Positions 15,429 through 23,106 of a stretch of DNA of 64,000 nucleotides are shown piece after piece. This stretch comes from Caenimonas sedimenti (GTDB lineage Bacteria; Pseudomonadota; Gammaproteobacteria; Burkholderiales; Burkholderiaceae_C): assembly GCF_007833165.1 (NCBI RefSeq), contig NZ_VOBQ01000004.1, positions 248,001 through 312,000 on the forward strand. Reading direction: 5' to 3'. A model generated the notes under the pieces. That model searched no databases, was not told the DNA's origin, and saw nothing but the letters and a program-made list of their open reading frames with translations. Position 1 is the stretch's first letter. Each line of letters starts with the position of its first letter. Made by a program: the position numbers and the translations under genes.

Positions 15429-16747
15429 TGGCCGGCCCGAACGTCATCTTCATCGTCGCCGACGATCTCGGCTTCGCGGACCTGGGCTGCTACGGCGGCC
15501 GCGATGCGGACTTCGGCAAGGTTTCTCCCGTGCTCGATGGCCTGGCCGCGCACGGCATCCGCTTCACGCAGGGCTACTCGAATTCGCCGGTGTGTTCGCC
15601 CACGCGCTTCGCGCTGATGACGGCGCGTTACCAATACCGGCTGCGCGGCGCGGCGGAGGAGCCGATCAACAGCAAGAGCAAGGGCAGCACGACACTGGGC
15701 CTGCCGCCGGAGCATCCGACGGTCGCTTCTCTGTTGAAGCAGGCCGGCTACCGGACGGCGCTGATCGGCAAGTGGCACCTGGGCTACCCACCCGCTTTCG
15801 GGCCGCTGCGCTCTGGCTACGACGAATTCTTCGGGCCGATGTCGGGCGGCGTCGACTACTTCACCCACTGCAGTTCCAACGGCCAGCATGACCTGTGGTT
15901 CGGGGAAGAGGAACGCGCGGAAGAAGGCTACCTGACCGACCTGATCTCGCAGCGCGCCGTCGGCTACATCGACCGGGTGGCCGCGGACGGGGACACCCCC
16001 TTCTTCCTCAGCCTGCACTACACCGCCCCGCACTGGCCCTGGGAGACGCGCGACGACGAAGCGCTGGCGCAGGAGGTGAAGAACAACCTGTTCCACCTGC
16101 ACGGCGGCAACATCCACACCTACCGCCGCATGATCCACCACATGGACGAAGGCATCGGCTGGGTGATGCAGGCGCTGCGCAGGCACGGCCTCGAGCGCGA
16201 CACGCTGGTGATCTTCACCAGCGACAACGGCGGCGAACGCTTCTCGGACAGCTGGCCATTGGTGGGGGGCAAGATGGACCTCACCGAAGGCGGCATCCGC
16301 GTGCCATGGATCGCGCACTGGCCTGCGGCCATCGCGGCTGGTGGCGTCAGCGCGCAGCCCTGCATGACGATGGACTGGTCCGCCACGGTGCTGGATGCGG
16401 CCGGTGCGCCGCCCGATGCGGCCTATCCGCTGGATGGCGTTTCGCTGCTGCCGGCGCTGCACGATCCCGGGCACGGATTCGCTCGCCCCTTGCACTGGCG
16501 CATGAACCACCGCGGCCAGCGCGCCTTGCGCGACGGCAAATGGAAATACCTGCGGGTGGACGGCCACGACTACCTGTTCGACCTCACGGCGGACGAGCGC
16601 GAGCGCGCGAACCTCGCGGGCCGCGAACCCGCACGGCTGGCCGACCTGCGCGATGCCTGGGAACGCTGGAACGAAACCATGCCGCCGATTCCGGAGGATG
16701 CGACAGTGAGCCTGGGCTACGGCGCGAAGGACATGCCGCAGCGGTAG
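15428..16747 (+). CDS. Sulfatase (type I, formylglycine-dependent)
   Basis: 439 aa. The metal-binding start NVIFIVADDLGFADLG is followed by the maturation motif CSPTR with C56, the residue converted to formylglycine, then GKWHLG and the SDNGGE metal site. It should hydrolyse a sulfate ester and release sulfate. There is no signal peptide, so it probably acts in the cytoplasm on an imported ester. The start is GTG 15428 inside the stop of the receptor gene. No formylglycine-generating enzyme is present nearby. The SulP transporter 126 bases downstream could move the released sulfate. Aryl versus alkyl or choline sulfate cannot be decided. Confidence 0.88.
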   Translation: MAGPNVIFIVADDLGFADLGCYGGRDADFGKVSPVLDGLAAHGIRFTQGYSNSPVCSPTRFALMTARYQYRLRGAAEEPINSKSKGSTTLGLPPEHPTVASLLKQAGYRTALIGKWHLGYPPAFGPLRSGYDEFFGPMSGGVDYFTHCSSNGQHDLWFGEEERAEEGYLTDLISQRAVGYIDRVAADGDTPFFLSLHYTAPHWPWETRDDEALAQEVKNNLFHLHGGNIHTYRRMIHHMDEGIGWVMQALRRHGLERDTLVIFTSDNGGERFSDSWPLVGGKMDLTEGGIRVPWIAHWPAAIAAGGVSAQPCMTMDWSATVLDAAGAPPDAAYPLDGVSLLPALHDPGHGFARPLHWRMNHRGQRALRDGKWKYLRVDGHDYLFDLTADERERANLAGREPARLADLRDAWERWNETMPPIPEDATVSLGYGAKDMPQR

Positions 16748-16769
16748 CGATGGCGGTGCCTTGGCCACC

Positions 16770-16834
16770 ATGGATTGCGGGTCGAGCCCGCAATGACATT
16801 GGCGTTGTCATCCCGGACTTGACCCGGGATCCAT
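16770..16834. repeat. Head-to-head pair of GTCATCCCGG-type repeats
   Basis: Two inverted 28-base copies: 16770-16797 (ATGGATTGCGGG...CAATGAC) and 16807-16834 (GTCATCCCGGAC...GGATCCAT). They can fold back on each other and each has its own internal stem. They lie between the sulfatase and sulP genes. A related family to the GTCATCCCCGCG units elsewhere in the window. Confidence 0.7.
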
Positions 16835-16873
16835 GCAGGCATTGCAAGACGCCGCAATGACATACTCCAGTCG

Positions 16874-18523
16874 ATGTCCAAGCTCTCCCGCTGGCTGCCT
16901 TTCCTGAACTGGCCCCGCCCCGGCGCCGACCTGCTGCGCAACGAGCTGATGGCGGGATTGACGGTCGCGCTCGTGATGGTGCCGCAATGCGTGGCCTACG
17001 CAGCGCTGGCCGGCATGCCGCTCGTGACGGGCCTCTATGCGGGCTTGCTGCCGCCGCTGGTGGCCGTGCTGTTCGGCAGTTCCACGCGGTTGTCGGTCGG
17101 GCCGGCCGCGCTCACCTGCGTGCTGACCGCGGCGTCGCTCAGCGGCCTGGCCGAACCGGCCAGCCCCCAGTGGGTGGCGCTCGCGGTCTGGCTCGCGCTG
17201 CTCTCGGGCCTCATGCAGCTGGCGTTGGGCGCGGGTGGCATGGCATGGGTTCTCAACCTGGTAAGTGCCCCGGTGCTGCTCGGGTTCACGCAAGCCGCCG
17301 CCTTGCTCATCATCGCTTCACAGTTGCCGGCGCTGCTGGGCGCGCAGGGAAGCGCGCTGGGACTGCTGCGCGATCCGCATGGCGACCCGGCCACGCTGGC
17401 GTTCGGGCTGGTCAGCCTGGCCTTGCTGGTGGCGGGCAAGCGGTTCGCGCCACGGTTGCCGATGGTGATGATCGTCGTGATGGTGGGCGCGCTGGTCAGC
17501 CGTTTCAGCGGCTACTCCGCCCGGGGCGCGGTCATCGGAAACCTGCCGGCCGGCCTGCCCACCCCCTACTGGCCGGGCTGGCCCGGTTGGGAGACGCTGG
17601 GCGCATTGCTGGTGCCGGCCCTGGTCATCACGCTGGTGAGCTTCCTGGAGACGGCGTCCAGCGCCAAGATCGAAGCGCAGCGCGACGGAAAGCGCTGGAA
17701 CGACAACCAGGACCTGCTCGCGCAAGGCCTGGCCAAGCTCGCATCGGGCTTCTCGGGCAGTTTTCCCACCAGCACCTCCTTCTCGCGCTCCGCCATCACG
17801 CTGTATGCCGGCGGCAAGACGGGCTGGGCGACGGTGGCCACGGTGTTGTTCGTCCTGGCCGCGCTCCTGCTCACTTCGCTGCTGGCGCATGTGCCGCGCG
17901 CGGTGCTGGCGGCGATCGTCATCGCCGCCGTCGCCGGCCTGCTGAAGCCGCATGCGCTGCGCCAACTCTGGCACGTGGACCGCGTCGAGGCTGCCACCGC
18001 CGTCGTCACCTTCGCCGTGACGTTGCTGAGCGCGCCGCGCATCTACTGGGGCGTGCTGACCGGCGTGCTGATGGGGCTCACGCACTTCCTCTACCTGCGG
18101 CTGCATCCGCGCATCATCGAGGTGGGCCTGCACCCCGACGGCAGCCTGCGCGACCGCCACCTCTGGAAGCTGGCCCCGCTGGCGCCGCAGCTCTTCGCGT
18201 TGCGCATGGACGCCGAGCTGGACTTCGCGTCGGCCAGCGCGCTGGAACGCGCGATCGTGGAACACCTGTCGAGCCACCCCGACGTGCGGCACGTCTGCCT
18301 GTTCGCGCAACCCATCAACCGCATCGACGTGACGGGCGTGGAGATGTTCACGCAGTTGCGCGCCGTGCTCGCCGAGCGCGGCATCACGCTGCACATCAGC
18401 GGCATCAAGCTGCCGGTGGAGAAAGTGCTGCTGAAGGCCGGCGCGCTCGACGAGGGGCCGCTGCTGAAGATGTACCGCACCGATACCGAGACCCTGCTGG
18501 CGTTCGGCCGGCTCAGTCCCTGA
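16874..18523 (+). CDS. SulP family inorganic anion transporter with STAS domain
   Basis: 549 aa. Residues about 20-400 form the SulP membrane core with the signature region LTVALVMVPQCVAYAALAGMP and FLETASSAKIEAQ; ten or more hydrophobic segments are visible. The cytoplasmic STAS domain covers about 430-540 (RMDAELDFASASALERAI and INRIDVTGVEMFTQL). SulP proteins carry sulfate, bicarbonate or other anions. Its place 126 bases behind a sulfatase makes sulfate the favoured substrate, but no carbonic anhydrase or other marker settles it. ATG 16874 (MSKLSRWLPFL) is the natural start. The repeat pair in the gap may insulate it from the sulfatase operon. Confidence 0.88.
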   Translation: MSKLSRWLPFLNWPRPGADLLRNELMAGLTVALVMVPQCVAYAALAGMPLVTGLYAGLLPPLVAVLFGSSTRLSVGPAALTCVLTAASLSGLAEPASPQWVALAVWLALLSGLMQLALGAGGMAWVLNLVSAPVLLGFTQAAALLIIASQLPALLGAQGSALGLLRDPHGDPATLAFGLVSLALLVAGKRFAPRLPMVMIVVMVGALVSRFSGYSARGAVIGNLPAGLPTPYWPGWPGWETLGALLVPALVITLVSFLETASSAKIEAQRDGKRWNDNQDLLAQGLAKLASGFSGSFPTSTSFSRSAITLYAGGKTGWATVATVLFVLAALLLTSLLAHVPRAVLAAIVIAAVAGLLKPHALRQLWHVDRVEAATAVVTFAVTLLSAPRIYWGVLTGVLMGLTHFLYLRLHPRIIEVGLHPDGSLRDRHLWKLAPLAPQLFALRMDAELDFASASALERAIVEHLSSHPDVRHVCLFAQPINRIDVTGVEMFTQLRAVLAERGITLHISGIKLPVEKVLLKAGALDEGPLLKMYRTDTETLLAFGRLSP

Positions 18524-18532
18524 CCGGCTCGT

Positions 18533-18928
18533 TCACTCCGAAGTCCCCAGCATCACGACGGCGCAGATCTTCGCTGCGCCTTCCTTCAGGCGGACGACAT
18601 AGACGCTGGATTCCGAACCGGCGACCGGCCGGCCGTCGGCATCCAGGTACGGCCACTGCACCGTCACGGAGGCCAGTTGCGGCGTGTGCCAGTCGATGCG
18701 CTGGACATCCGGCCGTGTGCCGGTGACGCCCTGCTGGTTGTACTGCGCCTTGGCCCCACCGAAGAAGGCAGCCACTTCGTCCAGCGTCGCCACGGCGCGG
18801 TTGCCTTCGGCGCTCACCACCAGTGCGGGGACCTCCCAGCAAGCCGCGGCGCCGGGACCGTCGCCGCTGGTGAAGGCGCGCGCGAAGCGCTGGAGCATGT
18901 CGCGCACTGCGTCTTCGTCGTGTTCCAT
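18533..18928 (-). CDS. NTF2-like/SnoaL-type small protein
   Basis: 131 aa, with the pattern of the NTF2-like DUF4440/SnoaL superfamily: an N-terminal helix (MEHDEDAVRDMLQRFARAFTSGD), then CWEVPALVV, AFFGG and a run of beta strands ending VYVVRLKEGAAKICAVVML. Such proteins bind or convert small molecules, or serve as simple adaptors; no function can be assigned. ATG 18928 gives the typical start; the longer in-frame extension to 19069 runs into the next gene. It converges on sulP with 9 bases between. Confidence 0.65.
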   Translation of the reverse strand: MEHDEDAVRDMLQRFARAFTSGDGPGAAACWEVPALVVSAEGNRAVATLDEVAAFFGGAKAQYNQQGVTGTRPDVQRIDWHTPQLASVTVQWPYLDADGRPVAGSESSVYVVRLKEGAAKICAVVMLGTSE

Positions 18929-18977
18929 TCCGCAAGCGTACGGTCGGCGCCCGCGCGGCGGACCCCAACGTAACAAT

Positions 18978-19346
18978 TCATGCGCGGCGCCAGGCCCGCC
19001 AGCCCAGCAAGGCGTAGACGATGGCGTTGAACAGCAGGAGGCCGCCGCCCAGGGTCCACTGCAGCTCACGGGTCAGCCCGGCCGGATACAGGACGGGCAG
19101 CAGGTAGTGCTCGACGAAGCCGCCCGGATAACCGGCGCCGCCGGCCGCCTGGCGCAGCTGGTTTTCCAGTGGGGTCAGCGGGCAGATGCTGCCGCTGAAT
19201 TCCACCCAGGCGGCCCACGCAAGCGCGGGCAGATGCACGGCCGGCGCCCGGCGCCAGAGCAACCCGAGCAGGCCACCGGCCACGGCGAATGCCACGAACA
19301 GGAGGTGCAGCAGCACCACGGCGTCGGCCAGCAGGCGATGCGTCAT
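18978..19346 (-). CDS. DUF2784 family membrane protein
   Basis: 122 aa with three or four hydrophobic helices (about 7-29, 38-52 and 97-116). The start ADAVVLLHLLFVAFAVAGGLL and the SGSICPLTPLENQLR motif with a conserved Cys are characteristic of DUF2784. Inner membrane; function unknown. It lies 7 bases before the DUF429 stop on the same strand, so the small genes 18533-20169 probably form an operon with the DMT transporter upstream. Confidence 0.8.
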   Translation of the reverse strand: MTHRLLADAVVLLHLLFVAFAVAGGLLGLLWRRAPAVHLPALAWAAWVEFSGSICPLTPLENQLRQAAGGAGYPGGFVEHYLLPVLYPAGLTRELQWTLGGGLLLFNAIVYALLGWRAWRRA

Positions 19347-19353
19347 GCCGCCC

Positions 19354-20169
19354 TCATGCGCTGACGATCCAGCCCTCCAGCGGGTCCAGGTCCGCCGGCA
19401 GCCCGTAGCTGGGCGCCCCGTGCTGCGCTGCCCATGCCGCCTGCATCAGGCAGAGCACCGCATCCAGGCTGTCGCCACTGGCGTCGTGCACCAGCGCCTC
19501 GTGCTGCGCATGCGTGAGCTTGAGGCGCAGGCCCAGCCGCGTGCTGCCCTGCTCCAGCGCGTGCAGGATGTCCTTGCGTGCGATCAGCCGTTCGGGCGTC
19601 TGCCTGGCCTTGTCGTCGGCCTTGTAGCTGCGCTGCGCGATGCACTCGCGCGCCAGCAGGCCTGGGTACGCTTCCAGCGCGACGCGCGCGGGGTCGCCCG
19701 CATGCAGGCCCGGCAGGTGGACGCCTGCTTCCAGCAGCAGCGGCACGCCGGCATGCAGCATGTAGGCGACGGGCGGGTTGACCCACTTCATCGAGGGGCT
19801 GGAACCGGCCAGCTTGTCGAAGCGGCGATGCGCGAACTTGCCGCCCGGGGGGCGCGCGTCGCAGTAGGCGGCGAAGGTCTCGCGGATTTGTGGCCGCGTG
19901 AGCCCCGCGTAGTGCCGCATGCACTCGCGCCACTGCGTGGGCCAGCCGAGGTGCTCCACCAGTTCCCGCGGCAGGCCGAAAGGGAAATCGAAGCCGCCGA
20001 CCCAGGGGCGCGGCTCGGCCAGCCACGCGGCGAACGCGGCCAGCGATTCCAGCTTTTCCAGCCGTTCCAGCCGCACGCGGCCACGGTCCGCCGTGCCCAG
20101 GGCCAGCACAATGGGTTTGCGCCGCGTCGGCGCGCTGGAAAAGTCGCAGCCGAGCAGTGGTGTCGTCAT
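19354..20169 (-). CDS. DUF429 family protein (predicted RNase H-like fold)
   Basis: 271 aa. The start LLGCDFSSAPTRRKPIVLALG is a DUF429 signature with an acidic residue in a first strand, as in RNase H-like folds; VGGFDFPFGLPRELV supplies the second acidic strand and HDASGDSLDAVLCLMQAAWA the third. The family is predicted to be a nuclease but has no proven activity that I know of. ATG 20169 overlaps the DMT transporter stop by ATGA (20166-20169), indicating translational coupling. A longer start at 20202 would overlap that gene more and is less likely. Confidence 0.75.
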   Translation of the reverse strand: MTTPLLGCDFSSAPTRRKPIVLALGTADRGRVRLERLEKLESLAAFAAWLAEPRPWVGGFDFPFGLPRELVEHLGWPTQWRECMRHYAGLTRPQIRETFAAYCDARPPGGKFAHRRFDKLAGSSPSMKWVNPPVAYMLHAGVPLLLEAGVHLPGLHAGDPARVALEAYPGLLARECIAQRSYKADDKARQTPERLIARKDILHALEQGSTRLGLRLKLTHAQHEALVHDASGDSLDAVLCLMQAAWAAQHGAPSYGLPADLDPLEGWIVSA

Positions 20170-21044
20170 AGGGCGAGCGCCACCACGCCGGCCGCGATGC
20201 ACGCCGCGCCCACGAGTCGCGGGCCGCGGTCACGCTCACCCAGCAACTGCCCGCCCAGCAGCGCGGCGAACAGCATCGACACTTCGCGCGCCGGTGCCAC
20301 GTGCGAGAGCGGTGCCATCTGCATCGCATACAGCACGAGCACGTACGACACCGGGCTCACCACGCCGACGAACAGCGCGTACTTGCGCTGGCTGCGCCAG
20401 AGCGTCCGCGCCGCCGGCACGTCCCGCAGTACCGCCGGCGCGACGACCACGAGCCGCAGCAACGCGCCCATGTAATCGACGAGGATGGGCGACATCAGCA
20501 ACACCTTCACGCCGTAACCATCCACGACGGTATAGCCCGCGATGAAGGCGCCGCTCGCCACTCCGTACACCATGCCCTTGCGCACGCGCTGCCGCTGCGC
20601 GGGATCGTGCGAAGCCCGCCACAAGCCCGGCCCACCGGCAATGAGAAACACGCCCACGACGACGCCGGCGATGCCCGCCACGCCCAGCGCCGAGATGTGC
20701 TCGCCCAGCACGATGACGGCCGTGAGCGAGGACAGCAGCGGCGCCGAGCCACGCGCGAGCGGGTAGACCACCGTGAGGTCGGCCTTGCGGTAGCCGCGCA
20801 GCAAAAAGAGGAAGTAGCCGGTGTGCAGCAAGGCGCTGGCGGCGACCAGGGCCCATTCGTGCCAGCCCCAGCCGGGGAGTTGCCGCAGGCCGAACCAGAT
20901 GCCGAGCGGCGCCCAGGCGACCAGCATGACCATCGTGGTGAAGGCGGCGAAGCGGACGTCGCCACCGGCCTTCTTGGCGGCGACGTTCCAGCTGGCATGG
21001 ATCAGCCCGGCGAGCAGGACGAGCGCCAGCGCGGCCGGCGGCAT
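20166..21044 (-). CDS. EamA/DMT family transporter
   Basis: 292 aa with about ten hydrophobic helices in two EamA repeats (about 5-135 and 155-290). Typical features are the HASWNVAAKKAGG opening, YPLARGSAPLLSSL at the end of repeat 1 and VAPAREVSMLFAALLGGQLLGER at the end of repeat 2. Inner-membrane drug/metabolite carrier; the substrate is unknown, often an amino acid or other metabolite for export. It lies 10 bases downstream of the BLUF gene stop on the minus strand and overlaps DUF429 by ATGA. Confidence 0.87.
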   Translation of the reverse strand: MPPAALALVLLAGLIHASWNVAAKKAGGDVRFAAFTTMVMLVAWAPLGIWFGLRQLPGWGWHEWALVAASALLHTGYFLFLLRGYRKADLTVVYPLARGSAPLLSSLTAVIVLGEHISALGVAGIAGVVVGVFLIAGGPGLWRASHDPAQRQRVRKGMVYGVASGAFIAGYTVVDGYGVKVLLMSPILVDYMGALLRLVVVAPAVLRDVPAARTLWRSQRKYALFVGVVSPVSYVLVLYAMQMAPLSHVAPAREVSMLFAALLGGQLLGERDRGPRLVGAACIAAGVVALAL

Positions 21045-21054
21045 CGCCGCCTGG

Positions 21055-21477
21055 TCAGGCGCGGCCGCAGATGGCTGCGGTGGCCATCAGGTCTTCCAGC
21101 AGCGCGAGAGACACCTTGCCCGAGACCCCGTACGGATCGAGCTCCGGCTTCTCGGAATACTTCAGCAGGATGGAGTGATTGAGCTTGGAGATGTTGACCT
21201 GCCCCATGCTCCAGCCGCCGAAACGCCGCTCGGAAATCTCTTCGTAGTGCAGCAGGGCGACGTCCTTGTGGCGCGCATCCTTCTGGATGGTGCCGAACAG
21301 CTCGCTCACCTGCATGCGGCCGCCTTCGATGGCCTGCAGGAAGATGCCGCCGCCGTAGCAGAGGATGCCCGTGATGCCGCTCACCGGGTTGTGCTGGCGG
21401 GCCTGCGAGAGGATGGATTCGATGGCATCGGGCGTGGTGTCCACGGCGCGGCTGCAGTACAGGAGACGGACCAGCAT
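21055..21477 (-). CDS. BLUF-domain blue-light sensor protein
   Basis: A 140-aa protein that is almost entirely a BLUF (blue light using FAD) domain. All photochemical residues are present: Y7 in LLYCS, N30 in NPVSGITG, Q48 in FLQAIEG, W89 and M91 in GGWSMG. After the domain there is a short helical tail (about 95-140) and no output enzyme, so it should signal by protein contact, as in short BLUF proteins such as PixD or YcgF-lacking forms. ATG 21477 is 17 bases from the folE stop, so both are probably in one transcript. The partner is unknown; the co-transcribed FolE or DMT transporter are candidates only by position. Confidence 0.88.
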   Translation of the reverse strand: MLVRLLYCSRAVDTTPDAIESILSQARQHNPVSGITGILCYGGGIFLQAIEGGRMQVSELFGTIQKDARHKDVALLHYEEISERRFGGWSMGQVNISKLNHSILLKYSEKPELDPYGVSGKVSLALLEDLMATAAICGRA

Positions 21478-21494
21478 GGGGAACCCTTGGGCTT

Positions 21495-22217
21495 TCAGCG
21501 CGGGATCAGCGCCAGGAACTCGCGGCGCAGCGCGGCGTCCTTCAGGAACGAGCCGCGCATCACCGAGTTGATCATCTTGCTGTCCATGTCCTTCACGCCG
21601 CGCCAGGCCATGCAGTAGTGGCTGGCCTCCATGACCACCGCCAGGCCGTCGGGCTGCGTCTTGACCATGATCAGGTCGGCCAGTTGCACCACGGCTTCTT
21701 CCTGGATCTGCGGGCGGCCCATCACCCATTCGGCCAGCCGCGCGTATTTGGACAGGCCGATCACGTTGGTGTGCTCGTTGGGCATGACGCCGATCCAGAG
21801 CTTGCCGATGACCGGGCAGAAATGGTGGCTGCAGGCCGAACGCACGGTGATCGGGCCGACGATCATCAGCTCGTTCAGGTGCTCGGCGTTGGGGAACTCG
21901 GTGATGCTGGGCGCCTTGACGTAGCGGCCGCGGAACACCTCGTTCAGGTACATCTTGGCGACGCGGCGAGCGGTGTCGCCCGTGTTGTGGTCGCCAACCG
22001 TATCGATCACCAGGCTGTCCAGCACGCCCTGCATCTTGACCTCGACCTCATCCAGCAGGGCTTCGAGTTCGCCGGGCTGGATGAAGTCCGCGATGTTGTC
22101 GTTGGCATGGAAGCGCTTGCGCGCGGCAGCGAGGCGCTCGCGGATCTTCACCGACACGGGGGTCCCCTCGTCGGTGGCGGGTGCGAGCTGGCTGGACGGA
22201 TCGGCTTTCATCAGCAT
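21495..22217 (-). CDS. folE: GTP cyclohydrolase I
   Basis: 240 aa. It converts GTP to dihydroneopterin triphosphate, the first step of tetrahydrofolate synthesis. Zinc ligands are C129, H132 (SACSHHFCPV) and C202 (ASHYCMAWRG); GLSKYARLAEW and RPQIQEEAVVQLADLI are family motifs. The start is uncertain: ATG 22217 or ATG 22211; neither has a clear Shine-Dalgarno, and a longer in-frame start to 22319 enters the next gene. The next pathway enzyme, NudB, lies at 27784-28233. It is probably co-transcribed with the BLUF gene. Confidence 0.92.
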   Translation of the reverse strand: MLMKADPSSQLAPATDEGTPVSVKIRERLAAARKRFHANDNIADFIQPGELEALLDEVEVKMQGVLDSLVIDTVGDHNTGDTARRVAKMYLNEVFRGRYVKAPSITEFPNAEHLNELMIVGPITVRSACSHHFCPVIGKLWIGVMPNEHTNVIGLSKYARLAEWVMGRPQIQEEAVVQLADLIMVKTQPDGLAVVMEASHYCMAWRGVKDMDSKMINSVMRGSFLKDAALRREFLALIPR

Positions 22218-22275
22218 CGGAAATGGTAACACCAGGGCTTTGCCGGCGCAGTCCGGTCGCCTATCCCGCCAATAT

Positions 22276-23106
22276 CTAGGGAGAAGCGGGGCGCCAGCGC
22301 GAGTTGTCCGCGGGCGCATTCGCCGCGCGGTAGCGCTCGCGCATCTTTTCGACGGCCTCCCGGTCGCTCATGCGGGAACCGGGCTGCGAAGGCGCGGCCG
22401 CCTGGGGCGCCTCGGGTTCCTCGTTGCCGAACCTCGCCCGCATCGCCTGGTTGCAGGCGAGGAAGTCCGCTTCCGACACCCGGCCGGCCTGGCGTGCTTT
22501 CTCGTGCTGCAGGTAGCTCATGATCGATTCGGGGTTGTCGTGGTTGTGCGGCAGCCCGAGGACATGGCCGATCTCGTGCGTGAGCACGCGCAGCATGTCC
22601 TCCTCGCGGAACCACACGTTCAACGCGATCCCGTGCGCCAGTCCGCCGGTGCCGGCCACGTTGCTGCGGAGGTACTTCGGCTCCCAGCGGATCGGCACGC
22701 GCTCGGCCGTGCCCGGCAGCTTCGCGGGGGCACGCCCCGCATAGGTCAGCCGCACCTGGCAGCCGGCCATCCATGCGCCCATGGCGGAACGAATGGCGGC
22801 TTCCATGCGCTCGGTGGTGAAACCCACCGGTTCTTCCCGCGGGTCGTACGTGAACACGAGCACGGCCTCGGTCGGTGCCTTGTAGGCCTTCCGCGGGGTC
22901 GTGGGTCCGGAAGGCGCAGCCTGGCCCGGCGTGACGTGCAGCTTCACGGCATCTTGCCGGCCCTCGCCGCAGACCTGGATCTGGTAGGTCACCTTGCCGG
23001 CGGCATCGACACAGCGGAACACCTCCCGCTGCGCCAGCGCTGGTCCGGCCGCGAGCGAGGCCGCCATGGCGAGCAGCAATCCGGCGATGGTGGAGGCGGA
23101 GCTCAC
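22276..23106 (-). CDS. Matrixin-like zinc metalloprotease, secreted
   Basis: 276 aa. A signal peptide (about 1-25, ending PALA) is followed by a DUF4124-like segment (REVFRCVDAAGKVTYQ) and a protease domain with the full zinc signature H177-E178-x-x-H181-x-x-G-x-x-H187 and a Met-turn at SIMSY (about 194-198), as in matrixins. The tail (230-276) is Pro/Ala-rich. GTG 23106 overlaps the ligase stop as GTGA; the much longer open frame to 24615 is only a shadow of the ligase. It is unusual to find an exported protease coupled to DNA-repair genes. Substrate unknown. Confidence 0.8.
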   Translation of the reverse strand: MSSASTIAGLLLAMAASLAAGPALAQREVFRCVDAAGKVTYQIQVCGEGRQDAVKLHVTPGQAAPSGPTTPRKAYKAPTEAVLVFTYDPREEPVGFTTERMEAAIRSAMGAWMAGCQVRLTYAGRAPAKLPGTAERVPIRWEPKYLRSNVAGTGGLAHGIALNVWFREEDMLRVLTHEIGHVLGLPHNHDNPESIMSYLQHEKARQAGRVSEADFLACNQAMRARFGNEEPEAPQAAAPSQPGSRMSDREAVEKMRERYRAANAPADNSRWRPASP

